Below, piece after piece: positions 28,301 to 64,000 of a DNA stretch of 64,000 nucleotides. The stretch is taken from positions 7,886,001-7,950,000 of the forward strand of contig JAQISU010000096.1 in the NCBI GenBank assembly GCA_029339505.1. The letters run 5' to 3'. Below the pieces are notes generated by a model that was given only the letters and a program-made list of their open reading frames with translations, searched no databases and was not told where the DNA came from. Numbering within the stretch: the stretch's first letter is position 1; each line of letters starts with the position of its first letter. This DNA comes from Unio delphinus (Eukaryota > Mollusca > Bivalvia > Unionida > Unionidae). Both the position numbers and the translations under genes were made by a program.

Positions 28301-28718
28301 AAAATAAACATAATTTCTTATGGGTAATTGTACTCAAACCTGGCTCCAAAACGGACCAAAGCAAAATATCTAATATGGACATACAAACAATGTTACATTC
28401 AATGTGTCAATACTAAATCAATCGTACATTATAATGTCTGCATGCATGCAATGTTGGCAGATATATATGAAATCTGCATTTATGTTGTATAAACTTTGTT
28501 TGTTTGGGGGAGAGGGGCTACAATTAATCTGACCCTTAAAAAAATCAGTCATTTGTAAGTTAAAAATAATGAACAGACTTTATAGTTCGATGGTCATCTT
28601 CTCTTAAATGATGAATCTGTTTTTTTCGCCCATTATCAAACACTTTCATTTCATGAACAAGTCTGTCTTTTAATGATTTTAAGGAAGACCACATATTATT
28701 AACAATATCAGTCTCCAT
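1065..28718 (-). CDS. SPO11: SPO11 meiotic DNA double-strand-break transesterase, complete, 13 coding exons
   Basis: SPO11 is the topoisomerase VI A-like protein that starts meiotic recombination in the nucleus by cutting DNA through a tyrosine. I joined exons 28579-28718, 26103-26216, 25427-25512, 25123-25189, 18310-18418, 17282-17368, 14865-14901, 14359-14468, 13683-13782, 11357-11394, 10104-10180, 8563-8674 and 1065-1184 on the minus strand. All phases are compatible and the product is 398 aa plus stop, against about 396 aa in human. Visible landmarks: catalytic Tyr140 in RDIFYQD (5Y-CAP/winged-helix domain, about residues 100-175), Toprim metal ligands Glu226 (VIEKDATF) and Asp279/Asp281 (VDADPHG), the [10 protein letters not shown] motif at 251-260, and the C-terminal VYLPSKI...GGWI. 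Every splice site is GT-AG except the U12-like GA...AG intron 7. No in-frame stop or frameshift is present, so I read it as functional, with a caveat for the duplicated last-exon acceptor. The first exon is the least conserved part. Confidence 0.95.
2705..2739. repeat. Perfect 17-bp inverted repeat with 1-nt spacer at duplication junction
   Basis: GGATGAAGTACTAAGAA, T, then its exact reverse complement. The left arm is the end of repeat copy 1; 12 nt of the right arm are the filler that joins copy 1 to copy 2. Confidence 0.95.
2726..2767 (-). pseudogene. Decoy SPO11 terminal exon made by tandem duplication
   Basis: The second repeat copy carries the same acceptor (CATTTTTTAG) and the first 28 nt of exon 13. 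Past the breakpoint it reads into filler sequence: [13 protein letters not shown] and then TAA. If spliced to exon 12 it would give a 372-aa SPO11 lacking VYLPSK...GGWI. In transcription order it is met before the real exon 13. Whether it is used cannot be told from sequence. Confidence 0.75.
4080..4500 (+). pseudogene. Decayed retroelement-type ORF fragment
   Basis: The frame reads [18 protein letters not shown] ... ERKRMKY ... AEDGKYSCF ... KMAAKGFPVQS ... [17 protein letters not shown] with several stops. This resembles a domain seen downstream of reverse transcriptase in invertebrate and fish non-LTR elements (pattern PDIV.WS..T...ELTVPWE ... CRGF ... AERAS.WLW). Its 5' part is repeated at 2497-2727 in duplication copy 1. 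The clade is not assigned. Confidence 0.45.
4976..5022. repeat. (ATGT)n microsatellite
   Basis: About 11-12 uninterrupted ATGT units in SPO11 intron 12. Confidence 0.95.
5881..7179. mobile_element. TA-flanked TIR DNA transposon, non-autonomous, 1.3 kb
   Basis: The left end CAATGGGACCCAGCTATAAC and the inverted right end CAGTGGGACCCTGCTATAAC pair at 18 of 20 positions, flanked by TA on both sides. CCGGTCG and GGCTCCC words recur inside both termini. No transposase is visible. The TA target and TIR style fit a Tc1/mariner-pogo type element, which is an inference. It lies in SPO11 intron 12. Confidence 0.75.
7180..8562. other. SPO11 intron 12, distal part
   Basis: AT-rich intron with C and A homopolymer runs near 7757-7773. 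No exon or transposon end recognised. Confidence 0.5.
8563..8674 (-). CDS. SPO11: SPO11 exon 12 (residues 322-359)
   Basis: [19 protein letters not shown] and [16 protein letters not shown] match human RLNVPKDSLIPLTKRDQMK and LRRPYVTCQPFWRKE. The acceptor is TTTCTGCTTACAG and the donor GAG|GTTAAA, phase 0. Confidence 0.94.
8675..10103. other. SPO11 intron 11
   Basis: AT-rich intronic sequence; nothing distinctive seen. Confidence 0.6.
10104..10180 (-). CDS. SPO11: SPO11 exon 11 (residues 297-321)
   Basis: [20 protein letters not shown] aligns with human SMSFEAHHLTVPAIRWLGLL. The acceptor has a strong tract (TTGTCTTTTTTCAG); the donor is AG|GTATTT, phase 2. Confidence 0.96.
10181..11356. other. 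SPO11 intron 10
   Basis: AT-rich intronic sequence; nothing distinctive seen. Confidence 0.6.
11357..11394 (-). CDS. SPO11: SPO11 exon 10, 38 nt (residues 284-296)
   Basis: Encodes [13 protein letters not shown], matching human GIEIMCIYKYGSM. The acceptor is ACTTAAACAG and the donor CGG|GTAAGA. Too short for ORF scanning, but phase and alignment fit exactly. Confidence 0.93.
12225..12397. mobile_element. Short MITE-like foldback element
   Basis: The left end CAGTAAAACCTGTCT and the inverted right end CAGTAGAATCTACCT resemble each other, and an internal TTTTTTAGCAGAATGGGTG word is shared with the 56-bp element at 41694-41749. It lies in SPO11 intron 9. Confidence 0.5.
12897..12937. repeat. 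(ATT)n microsatellite
   Basis: Uninterrupted trinucleotide run in SPO11 intron 9. Confidence 0.9.
13563..13652. repeat. (ATT)n microsatellite next to SPO11 exon 9 donor
   Basis: About 29 ATT units with one interruption, ending about 30 bp from the exon 9 splice donor. It produces spurious poly-Asn and poly-Ile reading frames. Confidence 0.95.
13683..13782 (-). CDS. SPO11: SPO11 exon 9 with DADPHG motif (residues 251-283)
   Basis: [17 protein letters not shown] and [10 protein letters not shown] correspond to human GKGVPDLNTRLLVKKLW and [10 protein letters not shown]. Asp279 and Asp281 are the Mg-binding DxD. The donor G|GTGAGC is followed within about 25 nt by a long (ATT)n microsatellite in intron 9. 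Confidence 0.97.
14359..14468 (-). CDS. SPO11: SPO11 exon 8, first Toprim metal ligand (residues 214-250)
   Basis: [19 protein letters not shown] holds Glu226, equivalent to the conserved Toprim glutamate (yeast Glu233), followed by [18 protein letters not shown]. The donor is ACA|GTATGA, phase 0. Confidence 0.94.
14469..14864 (-). other. SPO11 intron 7, probable U12-type (minor) intron with GA 5' end
   Basis: On the minus strand the intron starts GAATCCTTTT, which matches the U12 donor consensus RTATCCTTT at 8 of 9 positions; position +2 is A instead of T. A perfect U12 branch-point consensus, TTCCTTAAC, lies at 14480-14488 (minus strand), with its branch A 12 nt before the terminal AG and no pyrimidine tract between. 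The joined protein, VDAIH|HITTEAEF, aligns residue for residue with human IQGIRNLVTDAKF. Every GT in the region would put exon 8 out of frame. Confidence 0.8.
14865..14901 (-). CDS. SPO11: SPO11 exon 7, 37 nt (residues 202-213)
   Basis: Encodes [12 protein letters not shown], matching human AVAVPSNIQGIR. The acceptor is AATTTTGCAG. The 3' limit is set by protein alignment and by a U12-type 5' splice-site motif (GAATCCTTT) directly after the exon. No GT within reach gives a usable phase. Confidence 0.82.
15425..15497. repeat. (CATA)n microsatellite
   Basis: About 18 tetranucleotide units in SPO11 intron 6. Confidence 0.95.
16325..16362. repeat. (CA)n microsatellite
   Basis: Uninterrupted dinucleotide run in SPO11 intron 6. 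Confidence 0.95.
16851..17050 (-). mobile_element. tRNA-derived SINE, family 2, minus orientation, diverged
   Basis: Read on the minus strand: AGTGGCCAAGTGGTTAGAGG (A-box-like), a GGTTCAAAGCCC B-box-like word, then the AACAGCTGCC...ATAATGTGACTGGGT body shared with copies at 30.97, 31.22 and 62.70 kb. It lies in SPO11 intron 6. Confidence 0.75.
17282..17368 (-). CDS. SPO11: SPO11 exon 6 (residues 173-201)
   Basis: [14 protein letters not shown] aligns with human LSTSKGLIAGNLRY, the boundary between the winged-helix and Toprim parts. Phase 0 at both ends; the acceptor is TTTTCTTGCAG and the donor ATG|GTAAAC. Confidence 0.94.
17988..18150 (+). mobile_element. Possible tRNA-derived SINE, family 3
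   Basis: CAGCTCAGTGGTTAGTTCAT and GGATTTGAAACC resemble A and B boxes of a tRNA-derived head. A related shorter stretch with TGGGTTTGAGTCC is at about 33704-33790. Weak call. Confidence 0.4.
18310..18418 (-). CDS. SPO11: SPO11 exon 5 with catalytic tyrosine (residues 136-172)
   Basis: Opens with [12 protein letters not shown], which carries the catalytic Tyr140, and continues [16 protein letters not shown], matching human RDIYYTD and NDISCMLKVSRRSLHI. The first of the two tyrosines seen in mammals is Phe139 here, as in yeast RDIFY, so only one Tyr can be the nucleophile. The acceptor is TTTCTTTCCAG and the donor GTT|GTAATA. Confidence 0.96.
18830..20930. repeat. Degenerate dispersed repeat with internal reiteration
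   Basis: TCTTAGTAACTTCA-type and GGCCATATTTGATGG-type words recur at roughly 19100, 19260, 20240, 20500, 20640 and 20800, and again at 24460. Two clear subrepeats are 19101-19160 and 19256-19326. No coding content is recognised. It lies in SPO11 intron 4. Confidence 0.45.
21211..21653 (+). mobile_element. 443-bp MITE, copy 1
   Basis: Terminal inverted repeat TGTATTTTCTGGC...GCCAGAAAATACGA, with TATAAGTCGA words inside both ends. The interior (AACAGTCCATGCTTG, ACATCCATGTTGTAGTTC) is found in inverse orientation at 33810-34272. It lies in SPO11 intron 4. Confidence 0.85.
22150..23690 (+). mobile_element. pogo/Tigger-like DNA transposon, degenerate, 1541 bp
   Basis: Ends CAGTTCTACCCG and, inverted, CAGTCCTACAAC, flanked by TA. 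TTTATATC/TATCGACA words lie inside both ends. Between them is a transposase N-terminal remnant (22858-23242). The left 250 bp and the segment from 23246 on match the element starting at 61871. It lies in SPO11 intron 4. Confidence 0.82.
22858..23242 (+). pseudogene. Tigger/pogo transposase remnant (CENP-B-type HTH)
   Basis: The early frame reads [17 protein letters not shown], a stop, then [19 protein letters not shown] (a psq/CENP-B N-terminal HTH pattern). A shifted frame then gives [14 protein letters not shown] and [20 protein letters not shown], the second HTH of Tigger transposases (usual form SxGWLxRFKxRHxI). At least one stop and one frameshift; the DDE catalytic part is missing. Confidence 0.8.
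24012..24272 (-). mobile_element. tRNA-derived SINE, family 1, copy A
   Basis: On the minus strand: GGGGCCCCAAGTGGCCGAGTG (A-box region), a GGTTCGAATC B box, then a (CAA)n tail, seen as (GTT)n at 24012. It lies in SPO11 intron 4. Confidence 0.9.
24834..25094 (+). mobile_element. tRNA-derived SINE, family 1, copy B
   Basis: CCCCAGGTGCCTGTGTGGTC head, TGGGTTAAAGTC degenerate B box, GGTTTTTCCCAGG core and (CAA)n tail. It ends less than 30 bp from the intron boundary of SPO11 exon 4 and lies in opposite orientation to copy A. Confidence 0.88.
25123..25189 (-). CDS. SPO11: SPO11 exon 4 (residues 114-135)
   Basis: [19 protein letters not shown] aligns with human LILKILSMIYKLVQSNTY at the start of the catalytic winged-helix domain. 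The acceptor is TTCTTTACAG and the donor AG|GTACAG, phase 2. Confidence 0.94.
25427..25512 (-). CDS. SPO11: SPO11 exon 3 (residues 85-113)
   Basis: Residues [10 protein letters not shown] through FQSVRKF form the linker before the winged-helix core. The acceptor AATTGCAG and the strong donor G|GTAAGT bound an 86-nt exon of the phase needed by both neighbours. Confidence 0.88.
26103..26216 (-). CDS. SPO11: SPO11 exon 2 (residues 47-84)
   Basis: Encodes [18 protein letters not shown] and then [15 protein letters not shown], which align with human VLASIENIIQDIIT and APAFTIDNRSSWENI. The acceptor is TTTTTGGCAG and the donor AG|GTTGGT, phase 2. Confidence 0.9.
26217..28578. other. SPO11 intron 1
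   Basis: AT-rich; no repeat family recognised. SPO11 intron 2 (25513-26102) is likewise plain. Confidence 0.55.
28579..28718 (-). CDS. SPO11: SPO11 exon 1 (residues 1-46, phase 2 end)
   Basis: Begins with ATG in good Kozak context (A at -3, G at +4), with an in-frame TAG three codons upstream. Residues run from [10 protein letters not shown] to DDHRTI and are helical and charged, as is usual for SPO11 N-termini. The donor is GTCTGT (weak). The split codon AA|A gives Lys47 with exon 2 and keeps the frame. Poor sequence conservation makes this the least certain exon; a different upstream exon is possible. Confidence 0.72.
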
Positions 28719-29049
28719 CGTCTGCTATTAAAACAGCGTCTGCTTTCTTTCAGAATGGTTCTGTGTTGTCTCCTGGGACACAGACACACCTCCAAAGGTT
28801 AAGGTCATAAGGGGCCATCCAGTTAATAATAAGAGGCACCTGCATTTTAATTCGTACCAGGATATTTTTTTCTTCAGATAATTATTTCAACTTGTGTAAT
28901 TGACATTATATAGTCTTTCTCAAGAAACACAATAATGTTTTTTCAAGCTATTTATGGGCCGAAAATTCAATAAAAAAAATATTAGCTGTCCCAAAATGAA
29001 TCCTCAATCCCTAAGTTGATTTACATAATATTACTGTGCAGTTGTGAAG
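28719..29049. promoter_or_regulatory. Candidate bidirectional promoter between SPO11 and GCDH
   Basis: The two start codons diverge, with 331 bp between them, so both 5' UTRs and core promoters must lie here unless there are non-coding first exons. A TTATATAG word at 28914-28921 is a possible TATA-like element toward GCDH. In-frame stops precede both ATGs (TAA for GCDH, TAG for SPO11). No CpG-rich character is evident. Confidence 0.6.
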
Positions 29050-60756
<31,707 letters not shown>

Positions 60757-61456
60757 GTAAGTTTTTAACATCCTTTATTGTCCCATCTCTTTAAGCAAGC
60801 TGAGAGACACTTATAACTTTTCTGGTATTAATGGCATCATTAACAGCAATATGTACTGATTTATTATACATTTGCAATCACTGACTGAAAATGTACTCAC
60901 CAGAAAGGTCATACAGTCAATTGACGTAGATATTTGTTTATTGGTGTCTACTTAACAGTAAGTTTATGCAAAACTTTTCAGTCACTGACTAGGTATTCAT
61001 AGACTATAGGGTCATATATCAATTCATATAGTCATTAATATTGATCACAAGCAGCCACTTCTCTGAAAGTTAGGCCACACTTTAATAATTTCACCTATAT
61101 ATGCTATCTATTAGCTGTCTGTATTTAAATGTGTCAACAATGGTCACGGCAAAGTGCATCCAATGCAAATGGCTTAAACTAGTGGACAATACTTTGACAT
61201 GTTTTGAATATATGGGATATGACTCAGTCCATACATGAGAAATTTGCACATGTTAATTGATACTGGTTTAAATGCCATTCAGGAAACTTGCTATAAGTCT
61301 GAATGTGCAAAATGCAAACTCCACATTCTACTAGACAAGTCCTCCAGGAAAATACTGAGGTTAACTTTCAGGGATAAAATATTTCAGTTCAGAGCACATT
61401 CTTGTAGGCACAACATCAATTCGTGGAACTTCACAAGAATAATTGACATTGTTGCA
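60757..61456. other. GCDH intron 9, proximal part
   Basis: AT-rich. Searched for the expected terminal exon (Gly-Thr-His-Asp-Ile-His); not found here or in the rest of the window. Confidence 0.6.
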
Positions 61457-61590
61457 TCCTGTGACTGGGTGGAACATAATGCTACATAATGCTACATGCC
61501 TGTGGCATGATGCCTCAGTGCCAGACATCACAATAAACTGCCACACTGCAGACATCATAGCAGTATGACTGAAAAATTGTTAAAGGTACC
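61457..61590 (+). mobile_element. tRNA-derived SINE, family 2, 5'-truncated
   Basis: Only the 3' body is present: GTGACTGGGTGGAACATAAT, GGCATGATGCCTCAGTGCCA and CACAATAAACTGCCACACTG, as in the 62.7-kb copy. Confidence 0.8.
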
Positions 61591-62694
61591 TTGAAAATTG
61601 ATATCACAAACACACACACTTACCTTCAACACATATGTGGCATTTAGCTACTGCTACTTGGGCAGAATATTTCAGGTTTTTTTAGGTGAGTTTGGCAGAT
61701 TCACAGTAGTATAGTCTATTGATTTCGACTGGATTTGGGTAGGAGATTTTGTGCATATGAAGACACTGCTTAAGTCTGTAAAGTTCTACTTCACATTACT
61801 TGGGAGACTAGGCCATGTTTAGGGTTAAGTGACGTAACTTCCTCCTGCACTTACATATGCTCATAATGTACAATCCTACCCACTTACATCGACACTTATG
61901 TCGATGACAAGCTGCCTATTTTGAACGAAAAGCAAAGTCATAGTCCCTTGGTCTACCATTACTACCAAAATTGTCATGTTTATGTTGATGTAGAGATAAA
62001 AAGAAAAATGTACATGTCGACAGAAGCCCTTGGTCCCAACTTGAATAAATCCTTTGTTTTTGGATCATTTATGTCAACAAGCTGCCAGTTCTGATCAATA
62101 TTTTGTTCAGCACATAGTTGATCTTGCAGCCAGGCGTTAATTTTCCTGCCTGATCATTTATGTCAACCAGCAGCCAGTTCCAACCCATACTTTATTCAAG
62201 AATTAGTTGATCTTGCCACCAGGCTTTAATGTTGTGGGGAGATTTAATAATTACAGGCTTTTGTTTGGTCCTATACAGAACTGCTTTATGCACGCTCTCT
62301 TTCTCCATCAGCTATCACACATACTGTGGTCTTAAAGAAGATGGCTTTTATATGAAGGTATTGAAATTCTGATGAGTTTGTTCGGATGGCTATTGAAACG
62401 GATGACAAGGAACAATGCAGAGCTGCTCTAGCAGATGATGACATTATTTACTGCAGTAAAAATGGATTACGTTTCAGAAGATGGCATGGAAGACAACATA
62501 ATTGATGAAGATGCTGATTATGAATCGCAAACACTACCTTTGCCATGTGTTTCATTTGCAGAGAAACCTTTTCACTGTGTGATGGTTTGACAAGAGTTTT
62601 TGCTCGGTCAAAATCATTGGTAATATCAGAAGAAGTGCATGGTCACTTGGAAAAGTTGCAGTGTTTTATGCAGAGAGGCCCATTCAATGTGTGA

Positions 62695-63018
62695 CGACCG
62701 CTCCAGTGGCCTAGTGGTTAGAGCGTGCGCCATGGAAGCAGGAGGTCGTGGGTTCGATCTCCAGCCGTATCATACCAAAGAATTACAAAAATGGTACTAA
62801 CAGCTGCCTTGCTTGATGCTCAGCATTAAGAGACTAGGGTTAGGACTGGTCAGCCTGGTATCAGGATAATGTGACTGGGTGGGACATCATGCTACATGTC
62901 TGCAGCATGATGCCCCAGTGCTAGATATCATTATAAAATTCCTTACTGCAGACATCATAGTGATATGACTGAGAAATTGTTTAAGCTTTGTTAAAAATCC
63001 TAATCAAACAAAAAAATG
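62695..63018 (+). mobile_element. tRNA-derived SINE, family 2, full-length, 9-bp target duplication
   Basis: CGACCGCTCCAGTGGCCTAG head with an A box (TGGCCTAGTGG), near-consensus B box (GGTTCGATCTC), AACAGCTGCC body and an A-rich tail. AATGTGTGA flanks at 62686-62694 and 63019-63027. Inserted into the second Tigger-like element. Confidence 0.92.
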
Positions 63019-63690
63019 AATGTGTGATGGCTTGACAAGATATTTTGTGCATTCAAACTCGTTGGTAATATTGGAAGAAGCAAATGGTCACTTGGAAAAG
63101 TTGCAGCATCTTCTCCAGACAGAACAACTATCAAGGCACAAACAGAAGAAGCTTGCATGAAGTTCAGAAATGCATGTACTCTTGTAATCTCCCATGCCCA
63201 CTTGTTGTGTAAACAACATTTAACTTTAATTAATTTAAATTTAAATTATTTTTTTTTGTAATTTTATACATTGATTATGATTTAGATGATAATCTCAACT
63301 ACATATATATGTGTTTGTCATTCAGATCTTTAACTGCTACATGTATTTGTATTTTGAGAGAATTCATAACTCTGGGATCTATTTTAAATGTATACCACTT
63401 GAGCTGACATTGTTACAATATTGTATTGTAAGAATCATTTTCTTTTAATGTCTCATTAGCATGTGTCAATGTATACAATATTATGAATTCATTAATCATA
63501 TCAGCCGCATACCTCTTGTTCACTTTTATGTACTTTTCACAATGACCTCTGTAACTAATTACATGTACTGTTTAAACCAACTTTTTGACAGGTTTTCATT
63601 TTCCTGTGAATAGCCCCATCCCCTTGGTAGCCTCAATAAGATGGGAACAGACTGACCAAAATATAGGCCAATTTAAGTACATGTACTTGA

Positions 63691-63942
63691 TTGTTTTTTT
63701 GTTTTTTTTGGTTTAACGCCATTTTAAAGCACAATATAGGTTATACATGGCGGCCAGTATTAATGGTGGAGGAAGAAACCGGACAAACCCTGGAAAGAAC
63801 CACCGACCCACGAGAAGCTACTGGAATCTTTCTCACATAACTACATTTGCCGAATCTTAGACTCGAACACACGCAGACAGAGGTGAGATGGCAGTGGTCC
63901 GTAACGGACAGCGCTTTAGACCACTCGGCCACTCAGGGCCCC
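63691..63942 (-). mobile_element. tRNA-derived SINE, family 1, copy F, 13-bp target duplication
   Basis: Minus orientation; head GGGGCCCTGAGTGGCCGAGT, B-box region GTTCGAGTCT. TACATGTACTTGA flanks at 63678-63690 and 63943-63955. Inserted into the second Tigger-like element. Confidence 0.95.
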
Positions 63943-64000
63943 TACATGTACTTGAAAACAAATAAATAACAAGTATGCAACCATGTGCTAATGCCAACAT

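Larger units (their letters stand above)
61871..64000 (+). mobile_element. pogo/Tigger-like element, second copy, runs off the window
   Basis: Starts TA|CAATCCTACCC. 61871-62230 matches 22150-22420, and 63592-63690 and 63956-64000 match 23246-23400. The interior carries transposase-like C-terminal code with stops (about 62340-62690). Two SINEs are inserted (62695-63018 and 63691-63942). A segment of about 90 bp (62575-62665) is repeated at 63022-63110. Confidence 0.8.

Noticed and set aside
62695..62780. tRNA gene suggested by A-box and B-box sequences
   Set aside because: The same head recurs in at least four SINE copies with a common non-tRNA body and target duplications; no full cloverleaf was seen.

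Overview
This is an intron-rich, AT-rich animal genomic segment. The density of tRNA-derived SINEs with (CAA)n tails, short DNA transposons, microsatellites and scattered TACATGTA-type words suggests a marine invertebrate, most likely a mollusc (bivalve-like); that placement is an inference. It holds two recognisable protein-coding genes arranged head to head, and most of the remaining sequence is introns filled with mobile elements.

Minus strand, 28718 down to 1065: a complete SPO11 gene (meiotic double-strand-break transesterase). I assembled it from 13 coding exons whose intron phases all agree. They give 1197 nt (398 aa plus stop), close to the human length of about 396 aa. The catalytic Tyr140 (motif RDIFYQD), the metal-binding Glu226 (VIEKD) and the Asp279/Asp281 pair (DADPHG) are intact. 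Two oddities stand out. Intron 7 looks like a minor-class (U12) intron whose first dinucleotide is GA instead of GT/AT. A 1571-bp tandem duplication has also copied the acceptor and the first 28 nt of the last exon, creating a decoy terminal exon.

Plus strand, 29050 to beyond 64000: GCDH, mitochondrial glutaryl-CoA dehydrogenase (lysine, hydroxylysine and tryptophan catabolism). Nine coding exons give 399 codons plus 1 nt and end just after the catalytic Glu399. The last coding exon (about 25 residues) was not found before the window ends. The two start codons are 331 bp apart, so 28719-29049 is a candidate shared bidirectional promoter.

Mobile and repeat content, from left to right: the 1.57-kb tandem duplication (1157-4310); a 1.3-kb TA-flanked TIR element (5881-7179); two copies of a MITE in opposite orientation (21211-21653 and 33810-34272); two pogo/Tigger-like elements (22150-23690 and 61871 to the end), the second carrying nested SINEs; six copies of one tRNA-SINE family and five of another, including an inverted pair at 31 kb; two copies of a hAT-like element (35880-36619 and 55518-56215, the latter with an 8-bp target duplication); a minisatellite interrupted by a 1668-bp TTAA-flanked piggyBac-like element (43701-45368); a degenerate DIRS-like reverse transcriptase (about 49.5-50.0 kb); a TIR element with a pogo-like acidic tail (53736-54926); and a frameshifted RTE-like LINE (about 57.6-59.2 kb). 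I see no other host genes and no canonical tRNA or rRNA genes.
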